From Euborellia annulipes (taxonomy: Eukaryota; Arthropoda; Insecta; Dermaptera; Anisolabididae), in assembly GCA_023213315.1 (NCBI GenBank), contig JAKCPI010004910.1, forward strand, positions 30,933 to 94,932: DNA of 64,000 bases. Reading direction: 5' to 3'. Below are positions 21,183 to 32,435 of this stretch, in pieces (position 1 is the stretch's first letter; the number at the start of each line of letters is the position of its first letter). The notes under the pieces were generated by a model. It did no database searches. It saw only the letters and a program-made list of their open reading frames with translations, and was not told the origin of the DNA. Both the position numbers and the translations under genes were made by a program.

Positions 21183-21412
21183 TTTTTTTTTTTTTAACAT
21201 TCACACTTTTTTCTCATTCACACTCACATTCACACACACATTCATGCAGTCTTTTCGGCAACTTAGGCCATATAAGACTTTGACGATAACCGTTGTAGAG
21301 AATATATCTATTGTGGAGGTCAGGCATTTCTATTTAAGCCATCTGGTATCCAAATGGCTTAAATAAAATCTTCGGACTGCCTGGGTCCGAACCCGCGACG
21401 TTTGGTATATAT
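21183..21412 (-). mobile_element. SINE-A, head-truncated
   Basis: Poly(T), simple repeat, palindrome and B-box region ending at GCGACGTTTGGTATAT. ATATGTAAGT lies before the poly(T) (21174-21183) and again at 21410-21419, a 10 bp target duplication. The tRNA-like A-box part is missing. Confidence 0.83.
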
Positions 21413-21428
21413 GTAAGTAATTGCGTGT

Positions 21429-21545
21429 GCCTGCTTGAGGATTTCTTTATATTAAATAAATATTTTATTTAATATAAAAATCCCGCACGCCTAGGATTTT
21501 GTAGAGGCTTTCACCCTAGCCTGCTACATCAGCGAGACTCCTCAA
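21429..21545 (-). mobile_element. SINE-B, head fragment
   Basis: From TGCCTGCTTGAGGATTTCTT to the head end CTGCTACATCAGCGAGACTC on the minus strand. Only the 5' ~115 bp of the element. Confidence 0.78.
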
Positions 21546-21559
21546 ATCGTATTTTTTTT

Positions 21560-22035
21560 ATTATTTGAAATTGCTATCGGAATCCCCGTTTATTTAACCT
21601 AGAAAACAAACACCTCAAACGCAGCCGGCCTCTAGCCGTGGCCATCTACCGGCATCCCATGAAGTTGTATCATTTCCTATCTCTAACTCCTCCACCTGCT
21701 TTCTTCACTTAGCTAGTGAACTAATCTTTATTACTGGTTCCACTTGGTTCCTTTTATTCAACCTCTTCTAAGCAAGGAAGAATGTCCTAGTTTGGGGAGG
21801 AACTCCCTCAGCACCGACTCCTTTCGAGGAATGCTTCACTGAGAAGGAACCTTCTTTACGTTCCTTCCACGGGACGGGATGTCACAGCAACTGCCTCTCC
21901 TCGTAGAGTTGCTTGGGGGCTATTGTGGTGAGATTCAATTTTTTATTAAATAAATTTTTTTATTTAATGAAATGATCCCTCACGCCCAGGATTTGAACGC
22001 CGATCTTCTTTGCAGAATCCGACACCCTAGCCCAC
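21560..22035 (-). mobile_element. SINE-B, near-complete
   Basis: 3' end (TTATTTGAAATTGCTATCGG) through the body to the B-box region (CAGGATTTGAACGCCGATC) and TCCGACACCCTAGCCCAC. The last bases of the head, with the A-box start, are missing. A few small deletions. Confidence 0.83.
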
Positions 22036-22818
22036 AATTGTTCATTAGGAAAGACGGAATGCAATGCTTTCCAATAAGTTGAATTTTTGGAGCGTCGCAA
22101 TTCGGGAATTTAGGAACCAGATTATTTTTTCTAGCATTTATAAGAGTGCAGAATTTCATTCCGACAAGATGTTTGTTAAACTGAGAGTGACAGACTGACG
22201 GACATTCCACTATTATATCGATTTTGATTTAATTAAAGTTGACTTTTAAATCTCACTATTATTTGTTAAATTAAATTTCTGGTTTATTAATCATAATATG
22301 AAATATGTGAATATTATGACGTCATTAAATTAACCCCTCTATTTGTTTTTTAAACATAAAATGATATTTTTTTAAGTTTTTGAAATTTTATCGCCAATAA
22401 TTTTTATCAATGTGAAAAAAAAAATTCAATTTATTTTTAAAGACCAATAGAGAATGTAATTTAATGACGTCATATGTGAATAAAAAAAATTAATATTCCT
22501 CACCTTTATTAATAACGATTAATAAACATCCCCCCACCCTCCATTTCCCCTTTTTTTTTGTTACTGATTATTGTTATTTATATGTTACCGTTGTTGTTGT
22601 TGTTGTTTTCTCTTATTATTTTTAATCAGAGGGTGATACATACATACAAATTCACATACACATATATAGATTCCTCTATGATCAAATTTAATTAATTCCC
22701 GGTCGTTGAAACAACTGTTCGAAATGGCATCATCATAAATCATGAGAGAGATTTATTTATCAAACACAGGACACCCTGGAGATATAAATATGTCATTTTT
22801 TTTGGAAATTTACAATTT

Positions 22819-22854
<36 letters not shown>

Positions 22855-23001
22855 TGATATCTCCTTTTTACAGGGCGAAAAAAAAGGGAACGTGATAATA
22901 ATATTGACTGATGATGATCATGATAATACAAATATATGAATATAAACTAACAAAAAAAATATATATAATTATACTAGCCCCTTGCCCGCCTTTGTATGTT
23001 C
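22036..23001. other. No gene seen; AT-rich spacer
   Basis: TATGACGTCATTAAATTA near 22315 and AATGACGTCATATGTGAAT near 22462 form a partly mirrored pair about 150 bp apart. A GTTGTT repeat lies near 22590 and a 33-base A-run at 22819-22851. Confidence 0.5.
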
Positions 23002-23009
23002 CCCTAGAC

Positions 23010-23263
23010 CAGTGGTTTCCAAACTTTATGTTACCCCGCCTCCCCTAAAAATATTTAATCGAATGACGCCTACCCCCTCATTTTATAAAATAATACAAAC
23101 AAAAATTTGTATAGCTAAAAAATTTATAAAACAAACTATTATATTATTTATAAAACTATTACAATAATTTAGAAAATTGCTCGCGGTGACCAATATTCGC
23201 GCCTCCCCTTAGACTAGTCCGCGCCTCCCTAGGGAGGCGCGCCTCACAGTTTGGAAAACGCTG
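23010..23263. mobile_element. hAT MITE, 254 bp
   Basis: Terminal inverted repeats CAGTGGTTTCCAAACT (left) and CAGCGTTTTCCAAACT (complement of the right end), with an exact 8 bp target duplication CCCTAGAC (23002-23009 and 23264-23271). An 8 bp duplication with CAGNGNTTCCAAACT ends is diagnostic of hAT elements. The AT-rich interior has no transposase. GCGCCTCCC motifs recur near the right end. Confidence 0.9.
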
Positions 23264-23271
23264 CCCTAGAC

Positions 23272-23825
23272 TATACGATTTCCTTTCCAGTAATCTTTAG
23301 AAGGTCGTGTTTGAATTGAATAAAATTTCATAGGAATTCCATTTTTAATTCATGAATTTGAATTGCGCATTCATTTTTTGATTAAAATTAAATTTTATTT
23401 TTGATTTTACCCCCGGTTAGAAAAATTCTTGAAAATACAGAATTTTCCCATTAGAAAGCATTGAGTTCTATCTATCGTCAAATGAAAAATCAAAGCCAAT
23501 TAATTATAATTAATTAAATCTCTCAAATTAAAAATAATATAATCTGTTATATAATTAAATTTTCTCATTTTTTTTTCCTTTAATGAAATAAATAAATAAC
23601 TTTAATGATCATACCTAGTATAATACCTATTTTTATTAAATACAAAGATAATTTTTTTATAGGCCTCTACGTATTTCTTAATTAGCCAGATTTGTAAATT
23701 TATTGATATATGAATTATCTGAAAAATTACAACATATGCTAAAAAAAAATAGCTGGAGGAATGCAGTGGCGTACCGGTCCGCCCCAGGCTCCGAGCCTGC
23801 ATAGGCCCCAAATATTTTTTATTTT
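23272..23825. other. No gene seen; possible MITE fragment at its end
   Basis: AT-rich. At 23764-23810 AGTGGCGTACCGGTCCGCCC resembles the end of a CAGTGGCGTA-type hAT MITE, but no second end is present. Confidence 0.4.
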
Positions 23826-24037
23826 ATGGATATACACGTTTTGAGGTCCCCTGAATCCAAAAAAGTGGTTTTGGCGACATGTACTGTCTGTCTGTGTGTG
23901 TTCAATTTTAAGCATGAAGGAATTGAGCTGTAACGATGAAATTTTATATTTGAATTAGGAACCCCGCTGGGGCGTGAAAATCAGCTTTTAAACAAAATCG
24001 GTCAAAAAGTACAAGTACTTTACTGATGCACTTTTTC

Positions 24038-24070
<33 letters not shown>

Positions 24071-24614
24071 ATTTTCTCAAAATTCGCTCTAACGATTTTG
24101 ATTAAAATCAATTATTTTTGAGATGGCTCTTTAAAATGTATATTCTCATTTCACTCTCAACATTGTTTAAAGCACACTTTACTCTTGTACATCATAGGAG
24201 AGATGGAAGAAATGGTTGCCATGGTAACAAAATATAAATATTTTCCTTTATAAATTTTACATCTTGAATTCTAAATATCGGCGGAATGCCCTCGGGGTTT
24301 AGTGTAGAGGTTAGCGTGCTAACATCGTATGCCAAACGTCGCGGGTTCGGACCCCATGCAGTCCGATGATTTTATTTAAGCCATTTGGATACCAAATTAA
24401 ACAATAACGGATATCGTAAATGTCTTATATGGCCTGAGTTGCCGAAAAGACTGTGTGAATGTGTGTGTGAGTGTGAATGAGAAAAAAAGTGTGAGTGTTA
24501 AAATATATATATTTCAACACAAAAAAATCTGGTGTGGCAAGCACAGAACACAACTTTTGAATACAGAAGGTAAGAGAAAGTTTTTGCTGTGCGACCAATC
24601 ACACCACATTTTTT
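23826..24614 (+). mobile_element. HE element with nested SINE-A
   Basis: Starts at TATGGATATACACGTTTTGA and runs through AAGTGGTTTTGGCGACATGT, GTCAAAAAGTACAAGTACTT, a 30-base T-run (24040-24069) and the X-box-like motif at 24214-24228. It is interrupted at about 24288 by SINE-A and ends in the 3' hairpin (CAACACAAAAAAATCTGGTG ... CACACCACATTTTTT). Confidence 0.83.
24288..24512 (+). mobile_element. SINE-A nested in HE
   Basis: Head GCCCTCGGGGTTTAGTGTAG, B-box GGGTTCGGACCCC, one arm of the palindrome (the second arm deleted), GGATATCGTAAATGTC and a GTGTGAGTGTGAATGAG repeat. The tail is AT-rich and not pure poly(A). Confidence 0.83.
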
Positions 24615-25336
24615 AATTAAGGGACATGGAATTATTTTTGTTTTTTATTTTATTTTTTTAATTTCTTTTACGGTATCTGAGGCGAATTAGATCCCCGTCA
24701 CTATTTATTTCATAAATAAGATCTCGAATTTCAATCCTGATCTAAAGTTTGTCTGCTAATATCACTAAATCATCCGCAAACAATAGTTCCCTTATTTCAT
24801 TTTTATTGTCTCTATTTATGTCGTTTCTCTCTAAAATATTTCCCCCGGATCATTTATATAAAAAAAAAAGGTACAGGCTCAAGGGGTTTTCTTTAGACCC
24901 CCCCTTCCTTTTTCTGATTTATTTCTCCTCCGTTCACATCAATAACGCTATTTATTTTATTTATTTATTTTTTTCGATTTCACCAACCATATTCAATGAA
25001 TAATTAATTAACCCACCCGCTGAAGGTTGTATTTTTTTTCATTCCCCCCCCCTCCCCCCCTAGTTGACCCTTTTGCTCATTCATGCTTTGATAATATTCT
25101 CCGTTTCCAATTAAATTACAATCAAAGTCTCTTAGTTTATTTTCTTCTTTCTTTCTTTTTTATCCTACTTTTCTCTCTCTCTCTCTCTGCTCTGTCTATT
25201 CGACAATTAAATTAATAAAAATTTATTTTTTCTCATTTATTTTAATTCCTTTCTGTGTTTGTTTAAATTGTTATTGATTTTGTTAAAACAAAAAAGAACT
25301 TCTATCCATCTTTCTTCTTGATTTTATTTTAATACA
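24615..25336. other. No gene seen; AT-rich spacer
   Basis: C-runs near 25045-25060 and a TC repeat near 25170-25187. The frames at 24749-25003 and 25027-25215 are low-complexity. Confidence 0.5.
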
Positions 25337-25587
25337 AAGGGGGCTCGCTAGTGTAGCGGGCTAGGGTGATGGCTTCTACAAAGATCTGTGTTCAAATCCT
25401 GAGCGTATTAAATATAAAAAGATTTATTTAATGTAAAACAAATCCTCAAACAGGCACTGGATTGAAGGATCTCACCACAATAGCTCCTCGGGTAACTCTA
25501 CGAGGAGAGGGAGTTGCTGTGACATCCCGTTCTGTGGGAGGGAGGTAAAGAAGGTTCCCCTCTCAGTGATGCATTCTTCGAAAGGAG
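25337..25587 (+). mobile_element. SINE-B, 5' part
   Basis: Intact tRNA-like head (GGGCTCGCTAGTGTAGCGGG; B-box GTTCAAATCC), then the body as far as GATGCATTCTTCGAAAGGAG, where LINE ORF1 sequence begins. The 3' half is not found on the far side of the LINE piece, so this is a truncation or a rearrangement, not a clean insertion. Confidence 0.82.
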
Positions 25588-26465
25588 TAGTATCGGAACT
25601 AGAGGTAGTAAAAGCTAAAAGAATATATAAAAAAGATAAAAACGATTCAAACAAACGAATTCCTACTCCACTAGTAATACTTACTTTTAGAGGGCAAAGG
25701 ATCCCTGTTGAAGTTAAAACATACTTGAAGTCTTATGCAAAGTAGTAATTTTTAAACAAAATCCAATGCAATGTCAGAAATGTTTCGGATTCGGTCATTT
25801 TCAACATTCTTGCCCCTTATCTCAATTTTATTGCAGTCCTTGCGCAGGTAGTCATAAATATAGCGAACACTGCCAAGCTAAGTTATCCTGAAGTAATTGT
25901 AAACAATGTCACTTCGCCACCGATCGAAATTGCCCGGAGTATAGTATACAAATAAATATAAAAACCCTAGTTTCAGAAAGTTTTCTCTCCTACAAGGAAG
26001 CCTTTCTAATTTTGAATAAGAAGTCTTCATATCTCATCCAGACAATCCGGAAATACATGCAAACATACCGATACAAGATGGGGTAGAGTTCCCTGAAGTT
26101 CATCCCTTACAATATAGAAGAGAGGAAAACTCTGTCAATCAAGTTAAAAAGCATAGGAAAATAACGGAATATAAAGAGATACATTCCCCAAAAGTAAACC
26201 AAGTCCCATACTTCGAAAGAACTCAAAATATTTCCAATAATATTGAACCCCACTCCTCTGTATTATCGGACCCAGCATATTTAGGAAATATAAATCATCA
26301 TTCAGAAAGACTACAAATGATAATAAATAATATTTTTAAAAAGTTTATAAATCAGGATGAGCCGTTAAATTTTTTCAACCTTATCTTTGAAGATGCTGAA
26401 TTTTTAATTAGCGAAATAAAAAAGAAACTCAAGACTATTTGTCTAATCAATGTTATATATAATTA
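25588..26465 (+). pseudogene. LINE ORF1 (gag-like) with CCHC zinc knuckles
   Basis: Nucleic-acid-binding ORF1 protein of a jockey/I-type non-LTR retrotransposon. The first block encodes LVILTFRGQRIPVEVKTYL, typical of the region before the knuckles, and ends at a stop near 25740. The next frame encodes three knuckles in order: CQKCFGFGHFQHSC (C-x2-C-x4-H-x4-C), CSPCAGSHKYSEHC, and CKQCHFATDRNC. A TGA lies between the second and third (near 25888). A lysine- and asparagine-rich tail continues to a stop at 26463. At least two disabling changes; no linked ORF2. ORF1 normally coats the element RNA during retrotransposition. Confidence 0.78.
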
Positions 26466-26507
26466 GTATTAAGCTAATTTAATATTTGTTTAAATATATA
26501 TATGTAT

Positions 26508-26643
26508 TGTTTTTCTTTCTCTTCCTATGTATATGTAATATATATATATAGAGAGAAAGTATTGGATTGTAAAATTGATGTGAGATTTTGATGGATCTTC
26601 ACGTTTTGAGGTCCCCTGAATCAAAAAGTGGTTTTCGGACATG

Positions 26644-26686
<43 letters not shown>

Positions 26687-27060
26687 GTGTGTGTGTGTGT
26701 GTGTGTGTGTCTGTGTGTGTTCAATTTTAGCCTGAAGGAATTGAGCTAGGAGGCTGAAATTTTATATTTAAGTTAAACACCCCCGGGACCGACAAAATAA
26801 GCTTTTAATCAAAATCGGCCAAAAAGTACTAGTACTTTACTGATGTACTTTTTCAGTTTTTTCGATTTTCTCAAAATTCGCTCTAACGATTTTGATTAAA
26901 ATTCAAAAATCAATTATTTTTTAGATGCTCTTTCAAATGTATATTCTCGTTTTGCCCTCAAAATTGTTTGAAGCACACTTTACTCTTGTGCTTCATAGGA
27001 AAGATAGAGAAATAAATGGTTGCATGGTAACAATTTAAATCTTTTTCTTTTTATTAAATT
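26508..27060 (+). mobile_element. HE element, 3'-truncated
   Basis: 5' hairpin (TTTCTTTCTCTTCCTATGTA ... ATATAGAGAGAAAGTATTGG), CTTCACGTTTTGAGGTCCCC, a pure (CTGT)n tract, then the interior to TGGTTGCATGGTAACA, where the X-box-like palindrome has lost one C. The end of the element is missing. Confidence 0.82.
26645..26720. repeat. (CTGT)n followed by (GT)n inside HE
   Basis: About ten CTGT units then about eleven GT units. All long HE copies have CTGT and/or GT repeats here, so the microsatellite is part of the element and not an independent locus. Confidence 0.9.
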
Positions 27061-27419
27061 AAAAATCAATTATTAATTAAACGCCCATTTTTTTTTTCGG
27101 AGAAAACATACTCTCTCTCTCACAAAACTATCTTCTCTCTTTCTACGCGTTTTAAATTTTTCTACCTTATCTTCGCATTTGACCAATGTTAATTTCCTAT
27201 AGGGATTTGTATGTTAATTTCGATTCAAAAGGGGGTCCCCTTTGGAACTTTTTACGCATTTAAAATTTTTTTTCCAATTCTTATGAAATTTTGTATTTAT
27301 TTACGATTCTATATTGTGTATAAAATGTCCAAATATGAGATTAAAATTTTGAAAATAAATAGTTTATTTCAAGCAATCAACATTTAAAATGAAGTTTGAA
27401 ACTAAGGTGCTATCGGAAA
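27061..27419. other. No gene seen
   Basis: AT-rich, TC-rich near 27112. The near-palindrome AAAGGGGGTCCCCTTTGGAA lies at 27228-27247. Otherwise nothing. Confidence 0.45.
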
Positions 27420-27522
27420 CTAAATATATCTCGACACAAAAATCTGGTGTGACCAGCAAGTAACTTTCTCTTACCGAAGGGTAAGAGAAAGTTGTGTGCT
27501 TGCGCCAGTCACCCAGATTTTT
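27420..27522 (+). mobile_element. HE element, 3' end only
   Basis: GGAAACTAAATATATCTCGA followed by the terminal hairpin. The arms read CTTTCTCTTACC and GGTAAGAGAAAG here, a different and longer inner stem than in most copies. Confidence 0.75.
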
Positions 27523-27641
27523 TTTTCTCTTCCTTTTTTTTTCAAAATTTATATATATTTAAAAATACCTACAGTATATCTACATAGTTTTAAGATTGTA
27601 TATTTTTGTTAACTTAGAAATATATTGTTTTTTGTATTTGT

Positions 27642-28335
27642 AAAATCTGGTGTGACTGTCGCACAGCACACAACTTTCTCTTACCTTCGGTAATCGAAAG
27701 TTGTGTACTGTGCTTGTCACACCAGATTTTTTGTGTCGACATGTATTTAGTTCCCGGCAGTAGGGAATATTTGAATTCAGATGTAAAATTTATAAGTATG
27801 GGAAAATATTTATATTTTGTTACCATGGCAACCATTTCTCCTATCTTTTCTATGGAGTGCAAGAGTAAAGTGGTCTTCAAACAATTTTGAGGGCAAAACG
27901 AGAATATACATTTGAAAGAGCATCTAAAAAATAATTGATTTTTGAATTTTAATCAAAATCGTTAGAGCGAATTTTGAGAAAATCGAAAAAAACTGAAAAA
28001 GTACATCAGTAAAGTACTAGTACTCTTTGGCCGATTTTGATTAAAAGCTTATTTTTCCGGTCCCGGGGGTGTTTAACTTATATATAAAATTTCAGCCTCA
28101 TAGCTCAATTCCTTCATGCTTAAAAGTGAACACAGACACACACACACACCCACCCACCCACCCACACACCCACCCACCCACCCACAGACAGACCATGTCG
28201 CGAAAACCACTTTTTTGGATTCAGGGGACCTCAAAACGTGAAGATCCATCAAAATCTCGACATCGAATTTTTGACATGAATCCAATACTTTCTCTCATAT
28301 ATATATTACATATATACATAGGTAAGAGAAAGTAA
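27642..28335 (-). mobile_element. HE element, full length (family definition)
   Basis: Reference copy of HE, about 694 bp. On the minus strand the 5' end is a hairpin (TACTTTCTCTTACC ... AGAGAAAGTATTGG), followed by TTTTGATGGATCTTCACGTT, GAGGTCCCCTGAATCC, a GTGG/GT-rich tract, GAAGGAATTGAGCTATGAGG, AGTACTAGTACTTTACTGAT, the X-box-like palindrome (27819-27833), GTCGACACAAAAAATCTGGT and the 3' hairpin of ~85 nt closing with GTCACACCAGATTTT. It has no ORF shared between copies and no obvious terminal inverted repeat linking the two ends. Classification unknown; hairpin ends without terminal inverted repeats recall Helitron-like elements but no CTRR end is evident. Confidence 0.85.
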
Positions 28336-28624
28336 AAATGTTTATAATTTTGTTTTAAGGTTAATGGCCTAAGTAGTCAAAAAACCTAATAAATAAAAAA
28401 AAAAAAAAAAAAAACTCTAATTATGAATTTCATCCCATTAGTTTATTTACATTTATTGTTCAAAATCATATCTGGAATCACCTCCATAAACCGGGGGAAA
28501 ACCTCATGATTCACCCTGTATAGAAAGGGGTCTAATTAATACAAAATGTTGTCTATAATTAATAATTCCAATAATAATAATAATTTAAGCCACAAAAGTT
28601 ACGTTGCTTGAGATTGGCTATTCC

Positions 28625-28745
28625 AGGGAATGAATTGATGACCACCACCGACGTTTTGGTTAGATATAAGTGAAGATGGTAGCATATCTGATCGAAACGT
28701 TCATTTGAAGTTCCATTAATAAATGAATTTTCTCTTTTCTTCAAT
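28625..28745 (+). ncRNA. Decayed hammerhead-like inverted pair
   Basis: CCGACGTTTTGGTTAGATAT and ATATCTGATCGAAACGTTC face each other, and GTGAAGATGG precedes the second. The core has G in place of C3 and a weak stem II, so it is probably inactive. Confidence 0.35.
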
Positions 28746-28777
28746 CTTATATTGATTTATAATATAATGATAATATA

Positions 28778-29760
28778 AATGCCTTACTGTATGGAGTAGG
28801 AATATGGGGATTGAGGTACCTAGATAAATTAGAAAGAATCGTTTATATTTCACTAAAAAATTGCTATGTCTTCCAAAGACAACCCCAAACTATTTGGTGA
28901 ATCTAGAAACCAAAGAGGAATATATTAAAGTGAATGCTCTCAATAGGGCTATCAGCTGGTGGAAGAGGCTACTCGAAATGGAAGAGAACAGATTACCAAA
29001 AAGATGCTTTGAGAGTCTGAAACAATTAGATGGAAAAGAATCTAATAGAGCCTAATTGAATTGGTTTTCTCAACTAAGAAAAATTTTAGAAGAATTACAT
29101 TTGGAAAACCTTTGCTTTGAAACAAACGCAAAAAGAATTAATGGTCCGGAAATATTAAGGATATAGGGAAAAACTTATGGAAGAGGATCGTAGAAGAATG
29201 GTTGCCTCCAGCTACAGCCCTTTATTTAAACATCTTTATGATGAAGAGAGTGAACCATATTTATATAAGAGAACATCTTTTGAAACGGTACGAATCATTG
29301 CGCAGCTCAGACTATCGGGAAGAGGTAGAATCCGTTTGATATGTCGGGGAATGATTCAAAATATTGATAGTACAGAACAATGTACCAAGAGGAAGAGAAC
29401 CTGGACCACCTGATGAGATGTCCAATGTACAGACCGGCAAGGAAGAGATTTTTGGAGAGATATCTTGAGGAACGGTCTACTGTGATCTCTCTCTTACTTC
29501 CGAGAGCAATAATCTTTCTGAAGAGAAAATGAGGGATATTTTTAATTTCATTGTGGAGGCAATTCAAACAAGAAGATTCGTTTTAGGATAGAAGGCGGAA
29601 GAAGAAGGGAGCTGACTCTGGAATTGAAAAGGAGAAAAGAAGAAAAAATTTTTATTTTATTTTTGTAATTTTTGTTTTTTTTTGTGATTATATTTACTGT
29701 ATTTTTATACTCAGAATACCATTTGTATGACAAAGTCAAAACAAATAAATTTATCTATCT
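28778..29760 (+). pseudogene. LINE ORF2, C-terminal remnant
   Basis: Encodes the region after the reverse transcriptase of a non-LTR element, in pieces. NALLYGVGIWGLRYLDKLER opens the match, then a one-base frameshift in an A-run near 28856 leads into LCLPKTTPNYLVNLETKEEY. Stops follow near 29053 and 29165, another block runs 29177-29390, and a further shift gives EEENLDHLMRCPMYRPARKR, the H-x3-C end of the C-terminal zinc finger. The 3' end carries a (TCTA)n tail at about 29750-29766. Block order and style match a LINE group common in arthropods; the exact clade is uncertain. Many disabling changes; no catalytic YADD region is present. Confidence 0.78.
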
Positions 29761-30434
29761 ATCTATATTGATTTATAATAGTATTTATTTTCCGATAGAA
29801 CCCAAAATTCAAATTCTTTCCCACTAGTAGACCAACTTCAATTGCGTTTTTTTTTACCGGTACTCATTAATTTTTTTTTTTGTATAATTAATGCATTCAG
29901 AGAGCATAAAATTCGCTCTCTCTTTTGACAATTAAAACAAAAAAAAAAAAAACCCCTTAGATCTATTAGCTCCAAGTGTCGCTCTCTTGTTGAAGAGCCC
30001 TTATTTGTTCTTTTTTTTTTTGCTCTTACACGTGCATTTACCTTTTTAACTATTATAAACCCTCCTCTCATAGATGATGTTTTAATTTAAATGCAGCATT
30101 CAAGCAAATAATCGGCATAAGTGCCACCACCAGATTTTTTTTTATTATTCAATTGTTTGGGGATTAATAATAAAGGCAAGAAAGATGATATTTATAAATG
30201 CAAATGAATGAATGATGTTATCATAAGCTTATCATTTTATTTAATAAAGAGAGATAGAGAGAAAGAGGGAAAAGGCTTTTTGAAATGAAAAGCATTTTTA
30301 ATTAAAAGAAAATATCAAAATAAAATTGAATTCAAAGAATCATTTGACGGACGGACAAACTGATGCCATATATATTTTTTTATTTATTAATACGAGTACT
30401 TAATTAACAAATCTCTTCATACTAGAAAGTTCTT
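29761..30434. other. No gene seen; unique-looking AT-rich DNA
   Basis: A-runs at 29937-29951 and a GA-rich patch at 30246-30270. ATTTATAAATGCAAATGAAT near 30191 includes an octamer-like ATGCAAAT, by chance or not. Confidence 0.45.
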
Positions 30435-30716
30435 TTCGATTTATTATTTGAAATTCCTACCAGGATCCCCGTTTATTTACCCGAAGTGCTTTAGTCCACG
30501 TAGACACACATCTCAAACCCAACCTGCCTCTGGCCCTAGCCTTAGCCACAGCTACCACGAGAAGTTATATCATTTTATATCTATAACTCCACCTCCTAGC
30601 TAATGAGTTAAAACTTATTTCTAATTCCACCCGGTTCCTTTTATCCAACCTCTTCTATGCTGAGGATATCCTAGTTTGAGAAGGAACTCCCTCAGCACCG
30701 ACTCCTTTGGAAGACA
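30435..30716 (-). mobile_element. SINE-B, 3' half
   Basis: From the 3' end (TTATTATTTGAAATTCCTAC) to GACTCCTTTGGAAGAC of the body. More diverged than most copies, with an insertion CCTAGCC near 30534. Confidence 0.78.
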
Positions 30717-31893
30717 AATTGAAAGGCCAGGTTGAAGCAACCTTCATGCGCGAAAGCCTCCTCAAAGCTCCTCTCGTCATTCGAAAAAAATTTGATTAAC
30801 CCCCAAACAGCACCATCACAATCACATTCTCCGGATTCCCTCATGCAAACGAGAAGGAAACAGGCCATGGTTAACCCTACACCCTATCAGTGTGGCGTAG
30901 CCGGAAATACCATTCATGTATCTGTGTTAAAATCGAGAAAAAAATGCCAAGTGTCTATATTAGAAGGCAGGGGGGTACACTGAATTAGTGAACACAAATC
31001 AACACAACTCAACTCCCTTGTTTGTTCTCTTTATATATGAATTTGTACGACGCCTCTCGACTATTTACTTTGTTAAGAATATCATACTTTTTTAAGCTAC
31101 ATAAATTTGATTCATATTTTTTTTTTTTTTTTTTTTTACTTAATAAACTATTTAACAAACTGGGTATATTAAAATTTCTACGCGAAAGTATATGAAAAAT
31201 GATTAAAGATTCATATTTTTTTACAGTGTACGCTGATACCTCCAAGGCACCCACCCGATGTTTCACCGCTCTTGGCCGCTGACTGTTACTCTACTCGTTT
31301 CTTATTTGAAGTTTTACACAAATATAAAACAAATTTTTAAACACAAAAAAATAATGGCCAAATACCGCTGATTCGGATAATACAGTAGGTAGCCCAAGAA
31401 AGAAGCCCATCAGAAATCACAGGTTCAGAATTTTCCTACTAATGTCTAATCTAAACCCCTGAAGGTCACTAGCTAAGCAATATACTCACAAAATATATAC
31501 GGGGGGGGGGGGGTCTCTTACATTTACTTATTACCTTACTACCTATTTATATATTTTATAAAGGCTTTATATAATCTCTTTATCCTCAATTAGGCCAAAT
31601 AAAACATGAGCTAATATTTAAGCAAATCTTTTTGGTGGGGATTTAATGAATTACTAACACGCTATTTTCACGTTTAGCCAAACGAAAGAGAGAGTTAGAA
31701 ATAGGAGGTACAAATCAGAAGCTAAGTACAAATTTATATGGGATTTATCATCTTTTGAAATATGGTTTAGAAAGAGAGATATACCAGGATAATGTTAAGC
31801 TGTGAAATTCATAAAATTTGTCAGAATAGGGTTAATTAATGTACAGGCGATATTGTAGTATGTGCAACAAATTGTTATGAAATATTAAGTTAG
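30717..31893. other. No gene seen
   Basis: An 83-codon frame at 30732-30983 has balanced amino-acid use but no motif I recognise. A 25-base T-run ends at about 31138 and a 12-base G-run lies at 31501-31512. Confidence 0.45.
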
Positions 31894-32177
31894 TGTTTTT
31901 TTTTTTTTTTTTTTTTTTTAAACATTCACACTTTTTTCTCATTCACACTCACACTCACACACACATTCACACTGTCTTTTCGGCAGCTCAGGCCATATAA
32001 GACATTTACGATAACCGTTATTTATGAATTTATATATATTAGGGTCCAGGCATTCTTATTTAAGCCATTTGGTATCCAATTGGCTTAAATAAAATCATCG
32101 GACTGCCTGGGGTCCGAACCCGCGACGTTTGGTATATGAGGTTAGCACGCTAACCTCTACACCACGCCCCGTGGGCA
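31894..32177 (-). mobile_element. SINE-A, complete
   Basis: Poly(T) of about 25, CACTCACACTCACACACACA repeat, TATAAGACATTTACGATAAC, palindrome and full head ending CTCTACACCACGCCCCGTGG. AAGTTAGTGTT lies on both sides (31884-31894 and 32176-32186), an 11 bp target duplication. The best-preserved SINE-A in the window. Confidence 0.9.
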
Positions 32178-32204
32178 AGTTAGTGTTGAAATCAAAATAT
32201 ATTA

Positions 32205-32403
32205 AAATTCAAGATGTCAAATTTAGAATCATGGAAAAATATATTTGTATTTTGCTATCATTTCACCTCACTTTGCTATCAAATAGAAGAGTAAAGTTGT
32301 CTTGAAACAATTTCAAGGAGAAAATGAGAATATACATTTTAAAAATCATCTAAAAAATTATTATACTTAATCAAAATCTCTGGAGCGAATTTTGAGAAAA
32401 TTG

Positions 32404-32435
<32 letters not shown>

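Noticed and set aside
26645..26720. CRISPR-like or satellite array
   Set aside because: Simple CTGT/GT microsatellite at a fixed place within HE; no spacers.
28069..28335. 88-codon frame rich in THPPTH
   Set aside because: It is the CACCCA microsatellite and interior of an HE element read in frame.
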